The notes under the pieces: model-generated
Databases searched by the model: none
Told to the model about the DNA's origin: nothing
The model's input: the letters and a program-made list of their open reading frames with translations, nothing else
Position numbers and translations under genes: made by a program
Shown: positions 32,628 through 41,448 of the stretch, one piece after another
Numbering within the stretch: the first letter of the stretch is position 1
How the letters are laid out: each line of letters opens with the position of its first letter
Assembly: GCF_008642315.1 (NCBI RefSeq)
Contig: NZ_CP029192.1
Location: 4,340,001-4,404,000, forward strand
DNA length: 64,000 nt
From: Streptomyces venezuelae
GTDB taxonomy: Bacteria > Actinomycetota > Actinomycetes > Streptomycetales > Streptomycetaceae
Direction: 5' to 3'

Positions 32628-33536
32628 CTAGAACGCCGCAGGCCCCCCGTTCGCCTCCACCACATCCCGTACCACCCGAACAAACCCCTCCACCCGCGCA
32701 TCCACCCCCACCGCACGGTGGATCAGCGCGACATCGGCGGACTGCACGTCGTCCAGGGGGACGAACGTGACGCCGGGACGCGCGTAGTACTTCTCCACGG
32801 ACGCGACGACCGGCGAGATGCCCTGCCCCGCCGCGACGAGCGTCATCAGCTCCTGGAAGGACGCCACCGCCCGCCCCCGGTGGATCTCGCGCCCGCGCGG
32901 CGTACGCGGCGGCACGTGGAAGTCCCACCAGTACGCGGGCGCCCCGTTCACGACGCCGAAGAACGTCTCGCCCGCCAGCTCCTCCAGGGAGACGGAGGCC
33001 CGCCCGGCCAGCGGGTGACCGACCGGCACCGCCAGCAGGCGCGGCTCGTTGATGACGACCGGGCCGACGGCCAGGTCCGGCTCCCGGACGGGCAGGCACG
33101 TGAAGAGCACGTCGATCTCGCCGCCGCGCAACGCGCCCAGCGGATCCTGGAACTGGGTCTCCCGCATCCGCACCTCGACCCCCGGGCTGCGCTCCCGGAA
33201 CAGCGTCAGGATCGGCGCGGTCAGCGTGCCCGCACCCGCGCCGAGGAAGCCCACGTCCAGCGCACCCCCGACACCCCGCGCGGCGTCCTTCGCACGGGCC
33301 ACCGCCGCCTCCATCTCCCGGTGGAGCGGGGCCAGTTCGTCGTACAGCTGACGCCCCAGCGGCGAGAGCCGCACCACGCGGCTCGTGCGCTCGAAGAGCG
33401 GGGCGCCGATCTTGCGCTCCAGCTTCTTCAGCGTCTGGCTGACCCGCGCCTGCGAGAGCAGCAGCCGCTCCGCCGTACGCCCGAAATGCAGCTCCTCGGC
33501 CAGGGTCAAGAAGGTCTCCAGCTCTTGCCGCTCCAC
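32628..33536 (-). CDS. LysR-family transcriptional regulator
   Basis: A 302-residue LTTR. The helix-turn-helix is LHFGRTAERLLLSQARVSQT, followed by the linker helix and a periplasmic-binding-like effector domain (GALDVGFLGAGAGTLTAP, HPLAGRASVSLEELAGETFF). GTG start at 33536 with AGGGGGT upstream. It is divergent from the SGNH-hydrolase/MFS pair (155-bp gap), so it may control them, which is the usual LTTR arrangement. Confidence 0.92.
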   Translation of the reverse strand: MERQELETFLTLAEELHFGRTAERLLLSQARVSQTLKKLERKIGAPLFERTSRVVRLSPLGRQLYDELAPLHREMEAAVARAKDAARGVGGALDVGFLGAGAGTLTAPILTLFRERSPGVEVRMRETQFQDPLGALRGGEIDVLFTCLPVREPDLAVGPVVINEPRLLAVPVGHPLAGRASVSLEELAGETFFGVVNGAPAYWWDFHVPPRTPRGREIHRGRAVASFQELMTLVAAGQGISPVVASVEKYYARPGVTFVPLDDVQSADVALIHRAVGVDARVEGFVRVVRDVVEANGGPAAF

Positions 33537-33691
33537 CGCATACCCCCTGTGAACTGCATCGATAAGCCCGAGCGCGTCGATCGTTCCACAGATCGCCGTT
33601 GATGCGGGATCGCGACCGGCGGATCTTTGAGGAGTCAGGACGGCGGCCCGCCGGACGGACACCCTCCCTCCTCAACCACCAGGAGCTCACG

Positions 33692-34996
33692 ATGATTTCG
33701 CGCGCCCGCACGCCCCTCGCGACCACCGCCACCGCCGCTGCCCTCGCCCTCGCCCTCACCGCGGGGCTCGCCGTGACCGGAGCCCAGGCCTCGCCCTGGG
33801 AGCAGGACGAGCGGGGTGCGCGGGGCACGTCCTGGACCGCCGCCTGGGCGAGCGCCCCACAGCGCCCCAGCACCGGCTTCAAGCCCAACTGGTCCGAAGC
33901 AGGCTTCGACGACCAGACCCTCCGCCAAGTCGTCCGTGTCACCGAGGGCGGCGACAGAGCCCGCATCCGGCTCTCCAACGCGTACGGCAGCTCGCCGCTG
34001 CGGATCGAGAGCGCGACGATCGCCCGTACGGCGGGGAAGGCCTCGGCCGCCGTGGAGAAGAGGTCGATCACACGGCTCACCTTCGGCGGTAAAGCGGGCG
34101 TCACCATTCCCGCGTACGGCCGGCTCACCAGCGACGCCGCCGGGCTGGACCTCGACCCCTTCGAGTCCGTCACCGTCACCCTCCACCTCTCCGGCACGAC
34201 CGGGCCCGCCACCTTCCACGCCCAGTCCTTCGCGACCAGCTACCGCGCCGACGGGAAGCACACCACCGACGCGGACGGCCGTGCCTTCGGTGAGTCCACC
34301 GAGTCCTGGTACTACCTCTCCGGCGTGGACGTCGGAGGCTCCCGCACGCCGGAGAAGCGCGACGGCGTCGTCCTCTTCGGCGACTCCATCACCGACGGGT
34401 TCGCCTCCTCCACCGACCGCGACCGCCGCTGGTCCGACGCGCTCGCCGAGCGACTGGAGAAGGCGGGGAAGCCGCGCCCCGTCCTCAACTCCGGCATCGG
34501 CGGCAACATGGTCCTCAACGACTCGGCCTGGTACGGCGAGAAGAGCGCCAACCGGTTCTCGCGCGACGCCCTCGACCTGCCGGGCGTCGGCACGGTCGTC
34601 GTCCTCGAAGGCCTCAACGACATCGGCTACAGCGAGACCGACAAGCCCACCTACAAGCCCGCCCCCGTCGTCTCCGCCCGCGAACTCATCAACGGACACC
34701 GCACGTTGATACGGGAGGCACGAGCGAAGGGCGTGCGGATCGTCGGCGCCACCCTCCTGCCCCTCGGCGGCTCCGACCACTACGGCAAGCACGCCGCCGC
34801 CGTGAGCGACGAGTTCAACCAGTGGGTGCGGACCTCCGGCGAGTACGACGCGTACGTCGACTTCGACAAGGCGCTCGCCGACCCGAAGGACCCCGAGCGC
34901 ATCGCCCCCGCGTACGACAGCGGCGACCACCTGCACCCGAACGACGCGGGCTACCGGGCCATGGCCCGCGCGGTGGACCTGGAGAACCTGCGATGA
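33692..34996 (+). CDS. Secreted SGNH/GDSL hydrolase
   Basis: A 434-residue secreted protein. The signal peptide ends near residue 33. An N-terminal beta domain (about 45-215) precedes the SGNH catalytic domain: block I VVLFGDSITDG, block II glycine in SGIGGNMVLND, block III GLNDIG and block V DHLHPND. Substrates of such Streptomyces enzymes include acetylated polysaccharides and esters. AGGAG precedes the ATG. Its stop overlaps the MFS start by four bases, so the two are one operon. Confidence 0.92.
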   Translation: MISRARTPLATTATAAALALALTAGLAVTGAQASPWEQDERGARGTSWTAAWASAPQRPSTGFKPNWSEAGFDDQTLRQVVRVTEGGDRARIRLSNAYGSSPLRIESATIARTAGKASAAVEKRSITRLTFGGKAGVTIPAYGRLTSDAAGLDLDPFESVTVTLHLSGTTGPATFHAQSFATSYRADGKHTTDADGRAFGESTESWYYLSGVDVGGSRTPEKRDGVVLFGDSITDGFASSTDRDRRWSDALAERLEKAGKPRPVLNSGIGGNMVLNDSAWYGEKSANRFSRDALDLPGVGTVVVLEGLNDIGYSETDKPTYKPAPVVSARELINGHRTLIREARAKGVRIVGATLLPLGGSDHYGKHAAAVSDEFNQWVRTSGEYDAYVDFDKALADPKDPERIAPAYDSGDHLHPNDAGYRAMARAVDLENLR

Positions 34997-36441
34997 CCAC
35001 GGACACAACCACAAGTGCGCCCGCGGCCATGACGCCCGCGACCATGAACAGGCGGCAGAAACTCGTCCTGGCCCTCCTCCTCGGCTCCCAGTTCATGATC
35101 GCCGTGGACTTCTCCATCCTGAACGTCGCCCTGCCCGTCGTCGGCGAAGGGCTCGGCTTCGCCCTCGCCGACCTCCAGTGGATCGCCACCTCCTTCGCGC
35201 TCGCCGCCGCCGGATTCACGCTCCTCCTCGGCCGGATCGCCGACCTCTTCGGACGGAAACGGCTCTTCGTCGGCGGCATGGCGCTGCTCGGCCTCTCCTC
35301 GGCCCTCGGCGGTCTCGCCACCTCCCCTGAGGTCCTGCTCACGGCGCGCGTGCTGCAAGGCCTCGCCACGGCGGCCGTCACCCCGGCGGGGCTCGCCCTG
35401 CTCACCACCGCGTTCCGCGAGGGCCCGCTGCGGGACCGGGCCCTCGGCCTCAACGGCGCGCTGATGTCCGCCGGCTTCACCACCGGTGCCGTCCTCGGCG
35501 GAGTCCTCACCGAACTGCTCTCCTGGCGCTGGGCGTTCTTCGTCAACGTGCCCGTCGCGGCCGCCGTCGTCGCCCTCGCGCCGGGCCTCCTGACGGACTC
35601 GCGGATCGTGTGCAGACACCGTCTCGACCTGCCGGGCGCGGTCACCGTCACGGGCGGACTGCTGGCGCTCGTCCTCGGGCTCACGCGGGCCGGGGAAAGC
35701 GGCTGGACCGAGCCTGTCGCGGTCGGCGCGCTGCTCGCGGGCGCCGGGCTCCTCGCCGTCTTCTGGTTCGTGGAACAGCGCTCGCCCGCGCCGCTCGTGC
35801 CCGTCCGCATCATGCGGCGCCGCTCGGTCGTCTGGGGCAACACGGCCGGTCTGGTCGCCTTCGCCACGGAGACCTCGCTGGTCTTCCTCATGACGCTCTA
35901 CCTGCAAGAGGTCCTCGGCTACTCCGCTCTCGCGACGGGGCTCGCCTTCGGCGTCCTCGGCGTCGGCACCGTGGCCGGCGGGCTGCTCGGCGGGCGGGCC
36001 GTGAGCCGGTTCGGCGGGCGGGCGACGATCCTCGGCGGAGGTGTGGTGCAGGCCGCCGCCACGGTGTCGCTGGTCGCGCTGGGGACGTCGGGCGGGTGGC
36101 TGTACCTGCTGCTCGCCGCGACCTTCGTGGGCGGTGTCGGGAACATGCTGCTGATCGTCGGCTTCATGGTGACCGCCACGTCGGGCGTCGCCGACTCCGA
36201 GCAGGGCCTGGCGACCGGTCTCGCGACGATGACCCAGCAGGTCGGCATCACGCTGGGCATCCCGGTGATGAGCGCGATCGTGGCGGCCCGGACAGGAGGC
36301 CACGCGGATGCGCGGGGCGTCCTGTCCGGGGTGAGTGTCGCGGTCGCCGTCAACTCCGCTCTGGTGCTGGGGGCTTCACTCCTCGTGGCGCACCGGCTCG
36401 GCGGGCCGCGTCCGAAGGATCCGGCTCACTCGGTCGTGTAG
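34993..36441 (+). CDS. MFS multidrug exporter, DHA2 (14-helix) family
   Basis: A 482-residue permease. Motif D1/A-like signatures are FSILNVALPVVGEGLG, LLGRIADLFGRKRLF (motif A) and motif C GLNGALMSAGFTTGAVLGG. It pairs with the upstream hydrolase gene by an ATGA overlap. EmrB/QacA-type substrates such as lipophilic drugs or endogenous antibiotics are expected. It runs 16 bp into the convergent membrane protein gene at its end. Confidence 0.93.
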   Translation: MTTDTTTSAPAAMTPATMNRRQKLVLALLLGSQFMIAVDFSILNVALPVVGEGLGFALADLQWIATSFALAAAGFTLLLGRIADLFGRKRLFVGGMALLGLSSALGGLATSPEVLLTARVLQGLATAAVTPAGLALLTTAFREGPLRDRALGLNGALMSAGFTTGAVLGGVLTELLSWRWAFFVNVPVAAAVVALAPGLLTDSRIVCRHRLDLPGAVTVTGGLLALVLGLTRAGESGWTEPVAVGALLAGAGLLAVFWFVEQRSPAPLVPVRIMRRRSVVWGNTAGLVAFATETSLVFLMTLYLQEVLGYSALATGLAFGVLGVGTVAGGLLGGRAVSRFGGRATILGGGVVQAAATVSLVALGTSGGWLYLLLAATFVGGVGNMLLIVGFMVTATSGVADSEQGLATGLATMTQQVGITLGIPVMSAIVAARTGGHADARGVLSGVSVAVAVNSALVLGASLLVAHRLGGPRPKDPAHSVV

Positions 36442-36821
36442 TAGCGGTAGAACATCACCGCGAAGACACCCGCCGCGACCACCAGTGCCATCACGGCCGC
36501 CCGCAGCACACTCGCTCCGCCCAGGCTGTAGAGGAAGCCGAACGCGATGCCCGCGAACGTCGCCCAGGACAGCGCGCGCAGTTCGCGCGGGAGCGAGGGC
36601 GCGATGCGGTGCAGGGCGAACATGACGGCGGCGAAGACCAGGCCGGTCACCACCCCGAACATGACGTTCCCGGTGGTGATCGGCCCTCCGTCGCGCCGGA
36701 TCGCGCAGGCCCAGAGTCCGTAGACGATCCCGGCGAGCAGGGCGAGACCGGCCCAGCGGGACGCGGAGGTCGAGGTCGTCCGTGCGCGGGGCGCGTAGGG
36801 GACGGGTGCGGTGTGTGCCAT
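36426..36821 (-). CDS. Four-helix membrane protein, hypothetical
   Basis: A 131-residue protein with four predicted helices starting near residue 24, short loops and an aromatic-rich end MFYRYYTTE. Similar small proteins are common in Streptomyces genomes, but I do not know a function. It ends inside the convergent MFS gene (16-bp overlap). Confidence 0.82.
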   Translation of the reverse strand: MAHTAPVPYAPRARTTSTSASRWAGLALLAGIVYGLWACAIRRDGGPITTGNVMFGVVTGLVFAAVMFALHRIAPSLPRELRALSWATFAGIAFGFLYSLGGASVLRAAVMALVVAAGVFAVMFYRYYTTE

Positions 36822-36856
36822 GACGGTTCCCTTCGCCGTACGTCAGTCGCCATAGG

Positions 36857-37297
36857 TCAGTGGTTGCGGTATCCGCAGTCGCAGTCCTGGTGGTCCCTGT
36901 GATCCCGGTGGTCCCGGTCGCGCCACTGCGGGCACGGGTCCTCGGACGACGAGCCGCAGCTCGGCACGTGACGGCCGCCCGTGTCGACGTACGCCGCGCT
37001 CACCCAGCCGCGCTCGCCCTCCAGCCAGTACCAGTGCGGGTTGCCGTGGACGGTCATGCCGCGTACGGCACATTTGACGCGGTCCTCGCTGCCGTACGGC
37101 ATCTTCGCCAGAATCCTGCCGTGCGTACTCGGCTCGTCCCTGACCTTCAGGTCCGGGCCCGAGACGACAGTGCCCCAGATGACGTCGTCGTTGTGGGCGG
37201 GAACGGCGGTTCCGGCGGAAGCGGTGGCGGTGGCGGCGGTTCCGAGGGTCAGCAGCGCCGCGACCCCCGCGGCCCCCGCGCTCAGAGCGATTCGCAT
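36857..37297 (-). CDS. Secreted SH3-domain protein with Asp/His/Arg tail
   Basis: A 146-residue exported protein. The signal peptide spans about residues 1-28. A bacterial SH3-like domain covers about 38-105 (VVSGPDLKVRDEPSTHGRIL, WYWLEGERGWVSAAYV). The tail contains cysteines and a repeat DRDHRDHRDHQDCDC, a candidate metal-binding end. Probably a cell-wall-associated protein; partner unknown. Confidence 0.85.
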   Translation of the reverse strand: MRIALSAGAAGVAALLTLGTAATATASAGTAVPAHNDDVIWGTVVSGPDLKVRDEPSTHGRILAKMPYGSEDRVKCAVRGMTVHGNPHWYWLEGERGWVSAAYVDTGGRHVPSCGSSSEDPCPQWRDRDHRDHRDHQDCDCGYRNH

Positions 37298-37461
37298 GAT
37301 CAGCCTCCTCGCCCCCTCATCCAGGAAACACCCGATCGGCCGAGCGCTCCACCGGAAGCTTCCCTGGGCTGAGATCGATGAGTTTCCGGGGCGGCCCCGG
37401 TCTGCCCTCATGACGATTCCTTTACCTCTTGCTCCTGTGAGACGTGAGAAGGCGGGCGGAC

Positions 37462-38487
37462 ATGAGCAGCATGGCCATCGAGACCGCGGGTCTGGTGAAG
37501 ACCTTCGGCGACAACCGCGCGGTCGACGGCATCGACCTCACCGTCCCGGCCGGCACGGTCTACGGCGTACTGGGACCCAACGGGGCGGGCAAGACCACGG
37601 CGGTCAAGATGCTCGCCACCCTGCTGCGGCCCGACGGGGGCGAGGCGCACGTCTTCGGCCACGACATCGTGCGCGAGGCGGACGCGGTGCGCGCCCGGGT
37701 GAGCCTCACCGGGCAGTACGCGTCGGTCGACGAGGATCTGACCGGCCTGGAGAACCTGATCCTGCTGGGCCGCCTCACCGGACACTCCAAGCAGGCGGCG
37801 CGCGGGCGTGCCGGGCAGCTGCTGGAAGCGTTCGGGCTCACGGAGGCCGCGGCGCGGCAGGTGAAGAACTACTCGGGCGGCATGCGGCGCCGCATCGACA
37901 TCGCCGCGTCCATCCTGAACACCCCGGACCTGCTGTTCCTCGACGAGCCGACGACGGGGCTCGACCCGCGCAGCCGCAACCAGGTCTGGGACATCGTGCG
38001 CGCGGTCGTCGGCCACGGCACGACGGTCCTCCTCACCACCCAGTACCTCGACGAGGCCGACCAGTTGGCGGCGCGGATCGCCGTCATCGACCGGGGGAAG
38101 GTCATCGCCGAGGGCACCAAGGGCGAGCTCAAGGCGTCGGTCGGCGCGGGCTCGGTGCATGTGCGGCTGCGGGAGGCCGCGCAGCGCGAGGAGGCGGCGC
38201 GGCTGTTGGGGGCGGTCCTCGACGCGCGGGTGCAGCTGGAGCCGGATCCGGTCGCGCTGACGGCGCGGGTGGGGACGGACGGGGCGAGCACCGGGTCCGG
38301 TCGGGGAGGCGCCGCCGACCAGGCCTCACGGGCGCTCGCCGAACTCGCCCGCGCCGGGATCACCGTCGACAACTTCTCCCTGGGCCAGCCGAGCCTCGAC
38401 GAGGTGTTCCTCGCCCTGACCGGCACGGACGCCTCGCACCGGACCCAGACCCCCACGTCGGACCTGAAGGAAGAGGCCACGGCATGA
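37462..38487 (+). CDS. ABC exporter ATPase, DrrA type
   Basis: A 341-residue ATPase. Walker A is GPNGAGKTT, the signature is NYSGGMRRR, Walker [14 protein letters not shown], and the H-loop lies beyond [10 protein letters not shown]. The C-terminal extension is typical of daunorubicin-resistance DrrA proteins. It overlaps the permease start by four bases, so the two form an exporter of hydrophobic compounds. Confidence 0.93.
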   Translation: MSSMAIETAGLVKTFGDNRAVDGIDLTVPAGTVYGVLGPNGAGKTTAVKMLATLLRPDGGEAHVFGHDIVREADAVRARVSLTGQYASVDEDLTGLENLILLGRLTGHSKQAARGRAGQLLEAFGLTEAAARQVKNYSGGMRRRIDIAASILNTPDLLFLDEPTTGLDPRSRNQVWDIVRAVVGHGTTVLLTTQYLDEADQLAARIAVIDRGKVIAEGTKGELKASVGAGSVHVRLREAAQREEAARLLGAVLDARVQLEPDPVALTARVGTDGASTGSGRGGAADQASRALAELARAGITVDNFSLGQPSLDEVFLALTGTDASHRTQTPTSDLKEEATA

Positions 38488-39332
38488 GCACCGCAGCCAC
38501 CACCGAGACGCAGGACCTCGCGCCGGTCAGGACCGAGTCCCTCGCCGAGCTCCTCATCGCCACCGAGCGGCCGCCCCGGCCCACCGCGCTCTCCGCCTGC
38601 CTCACGTTCGGCTGGCGCGCCATCCTCAAGATCAAGCACGTGCCGGAGCAGCTCTTCGACGTCACGGCCTTCCCGATCATGATGGTGCTGATGTACACGT
38701 ACCTGTTCGGGGGCGCGCTCGCCGGTTCCCCGTCCGAGTACATCCAGTACCTGCTGCCCGGCATCCTCGTGATGTCCGTCGTCATGATCACGATGTACAC
38801 GGGTGTGTCGGTCAACACCGACATCGAGAAGGGCGTCTTCGACCGCTTCCGCACGCTGCCGATCTGGCGCCCGTCCACGATGGTCGGCTACCTCCTGGGC
38901 GACGCCCTGCGCTACGCCATCGCGTCGGTCGTGATCCTGACCGTCGGCCTCATCATGGGCTTCCGCCCGGACGGCGGCTTCGTGGGCGTCGTGGCCGGGA
39001 TCGCGGTCCTGCTCGTCTTCTCCTTCGCGTTCTCGTGGATCTGGACGATGTTCGGGCTGCTGCTGCGCACGGAGAAGTCGGTGATGGGCGTCAGCATGAT
39101 GGTGATCTTCCCGCTGACGTTCCTCAGCGACATCTTCGTGAAGCCGGAGACGATGCCGGGCTGGCTGCAGGCGTTCGTCAACAACAACCCGATCACCCAC
39201 TGCTCGTCGGCGGTCCGCGCCCTGATGGACGGCACGTCGCCGACGACGGAGCTGGCGTGGACGCTCGGCTGGGCGCTGCTGCTCGTGGCGGTGTTCGGTC
39301 CGGTGACGATGCGTCTGTACAACCGTAAGTAG
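38484..39332 (+). CDS. ABC exporter permease, DrrB/ABC-2 type
   Basis: A 282-residue membrane protein with six predicted helices and the ABC-2 signatures [11 protein letters not shown] and [20 protein letters not shown]. The first ATG in the pair starts at ATGA shared with the ATPase stop. Acts with the upstream ATPase as an export complex; substrate unknown. Confidence 0.93.
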   Translation: MSTAATTETQDLAPVRTESLAELLIATERPPRPTALSACLTFGWRAILKIKHVPEQLFDVTAFPIMMVLMYTYLFGGALAGSPSEYIQYLLPGILVMSVVMITMYTGVSVNTDIEKGVFDRFRTLPIWRPSTMVGYLLGDALRYAIASVVILTVGLIMGFRPDGGFVGVVAGIAVLLVFSFAFSWIWTMFGLLLRTEKSVMGVSMMVIFPLTFLSDIFVKPETMPGWLQAFVNNNPITHCSSAVRALMDGTSPTTELAWTLGWALLLVAVFGPVTMRLYNRK

Positions 39333-39398
39333 GTCGCGTTGCCCCATATGCAGTCGCCCCGGTCGCGTCCCGCGTGACCGGGGTCTTGCCTGGGAGGC

Positions 39399-40238
39399 GT
39401 GCCGAAATCCGTCCGCGGTCCGCTGTCCGTCGTCCTCCTGGTCCTCGCCTGCGTCCTGGTGCCGCTCGGCGTGCTCTCCATCTGGGCGAAGTACGAGATC
39501 GGGGACCGCGACAGTTACGTCGCCACGATGGCGCCGCTCGCCTCCGACCCGGCGGTGCGGGCGGCCGTCGCGGACGAGGTCACGGGCTCGGTGATGAAGG
39601 AGATCGACGTGGGCCCGCTGCAGGGCACGGTCGAGTCGTTCGTACGGGACGCGGTCCGCTCCTTCACGGAGACGGCGTCGTACAAGACGGCCTGGAACGC
39701 GGCGAACCGCGCGGCGCACGACGCCGTCCAGTCGGCCCTGAACGACGACTCGAACGGCGAGGTCACCATCGACCTCGCGCCCATCACCCAGCAGGTCAAG
39801 CAGCAACTGGTCGACGACGGCGTACCGTTCGCGTCGAAGATCCCCGTGAAACACACGGACATCACGGTCCTCCAGTCCAAGGACCTCGGCTGGCTCTGGA
39901 AGAGCTTCCACGCGCTCCAGGTGGCGGGCGTCTGGCCGGCGGTGGCGGCGGCGCTCCTGGCCGCCGCGGGCATCCTCCTCGCCACCCGCCGCCGCAGAGC
40001 GGTCATCGCCACGGCTCTCGGCATGGCACTCGGCGCGGCCCTCCTGGCCACCGCGGTGGCGATCGGCCGCACCCTCACCCTCGACGACCTCCCCTCGGAC
40101 ATCTCCCACGACGCGGCGGGCGCGGTGTACGACGCCCTGACGGAGACGCTGCGGGTGACGGCGTGGGTGATCGTGGGGGTGATGGTGCTGGTGGGCGCGG
40201 TGGCGTGGCTGGGGCCGCGGGTGCGCCGGCGCGCCTGA
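39399..40238 (+). CDS. Membrane protein with large extracellular domain, hypothetical
   Basis: A 279-residue protein. Helix 1 (about 10-30) is followed by a ~150-residue polar extracellular region containing WKSFHALQVAGVWPAVAAALL at its end, then three further helices and a basic tail VRRRA. GTG start with GGGAGG. Streptomyces homologues are uncharacterised. It lies downstream of the ABC exporter and is probably separate (66-bp gap). Confidence 0.82.
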   Translation: MPKSVRGPLSVVLLVLACVLVPLGVLSIWAKYEIGDRDSYVATMAPLASDPAVRAAVADEVTGSVMKEIDVGPLQGTVESFVRDAVRSFTETASYKTAWNAANRAAHDAVQSALNDDSNGEVTIDLAPITQQVKQQLVDDGVPFASKIPVKHTDITVLQSKDLGWLWKSFHALQVAGVWPAVAAALLAAAGILLATRRRRAVIATALGMALGAALLATAVAIGRTLTLDDLPSDISHDAAGAVYDALTETLRVTAWVIVGVMVLVGAVAWLGPRVRRRA

Positions 40239-40306
40239 CCGTCACGCCCAAGCGTCGTGCCGGGCCGGGCAACCGTCCTCCGTTCCCGGTCCGTCTCTGG
40301 GAGAGG

Positions 40307-41404
40307 ATGCGGGCAGCCGGGACGTGGGAGTCCGGCGGCGGTGAAAGGGGCGGCTTCTTGGACGGCGAGGGCGGCGTGGGCGGCGTGGGCGGCGTGACCG
40401 TCGGGTCCGGGGCCGAGGAGGAGACCGGCGCGCCGGAGCCCCGGCGGCGGGTGGGGCGCGTCGCCGCGTGGGGGGCCGGGCTGCTGCTCGCCGGGGTCAG
40501 CGTCGTCGCCGGGTTCCGTGTCGCCGACTCCGACGGAGTCACGCCCGTGCCGCAGGTTCTCGCGTTTCTGCCCTGGCTGCTCGTGCCCGCCGGTGCCGGG
40601 CTGCTGATGGCCTTTCTCGCACGGTGGCGGATCGGCATGCTGTGGGGAGTCGTCGTGCTGGGGGTGCTCGCCTGGTACGTGGAGCCGTACGGGAACACCG
40701 ACTCGCCGAGCGGGCCCGCCGTCGCCGAAGTGCGGGTGCTGACGTCCAACGTCGAGTTCGGGGGAGGGACGCGAGGGCTGATCGACGCCGTGCGTGAGGA
40801 GCGGCCCGATCTGCTGTTCGTCGAGGAGTGCGACTTCGCGTGCTCCGCGCTGCTCCGCAAAGAGCTGCCCCACGCCGACTACCCCTACCGCGAGTCCGTC
40901 GAGGCGTCCGGCGCCGAGGGCTCCGTCATCCTCGCGAAGATGCCGCTGAAGAGCGCGGACGGCGTCGAGGGCACGCTCGGGATGCCCGGCGCCGTCGCCG
41001 ACGTGCGGGGGCACGACGTCCGGGTGCAGCTCGCGCACCCCATGCCGCCCCTGCCCCGCGGGGTCGACCTGTGGCAGTCGGAGCTGGGCAGGATCCAGAG
41101 GTACGCCGCCGCGGGGGACGGAGCGCCCACCATCATCGCCGGGGACTTCAACGCCACCCAGGACCACGCGGCGTTCCGGTCCGTCCTCGACGAGGGGCTC
41201 CGCGACACCGCCCGCCTCGCCGGCGCCTCCCGCGCCCCGAGCTGGCCCGCCGCCGTGCCCGCTCCGCTCGGCGCGCAGATCGACCACGTCCTCGCCACGC
41301 CCGACTTCTCCGCCCGCGACGCCCGCTTCCTGGACATCGGGAACACGGACCACCGCGCCCTGGTCGTCACACTGACCCTGCACAAAGCCGAAACGGAGCG
41401 TTGA
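40307..41404 (+). CDS. Endonuclease/exonuclease/phosphatase-family membrane protein
   Basis: A 365-residue protein. Three membrane helices (about 52-125) are followed by an EEP-fold catalytic domain: LTSNVEFGGG, PDLLFVEEC, the metal-binding IIAGDFNATQDHAAF and IDHVLATPDF, GNTDHRALVV. The topology puts the domain outside the cell. Similar proteins are thought to act on lipid or sugar phosphates. The ATG at 40307 is provisional because GGGAGAGG is very close; a TTG at about 40360 with AAAGGGG upstream is an alternative. Confidence 0.85.
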   Translation: MRAAGTWESGGGERGGFLDGEGGVGGVGGVTVGSGAEEETGAPEPRRRVGRVAAWGAGLLLAGVSVVAGFRVADSDGVTPVPQVLAFLPWLLVPAGAGLLMAFLARWRIGMLWGVVVLGVLAWYVEPYGNTDSPSGPAVAEVRVLTSNVEFGGGTRGLIDAVREERPDLLFVEECDFACSALLRKELPHADYPYRESVEASGAEGSVILAKMPLKSADGVEGTLGMPGAVADVRGHDVRVQLAHPMPPLPRGVDLWQSELGRIQRYAAAGDGAPTIIAGDFNATQDHAAFRSVLDEGLRDTARLAGASRAPSWPAAVPAPLGAQIDHVLATPDFSARDARFLDIGNTDHRALVVTLTLHKAETER

Positions 41405-41448
41405 TCCTCCGGCCAGGGCAAGTCACGTAAAGCGCCGATAATGGGCGC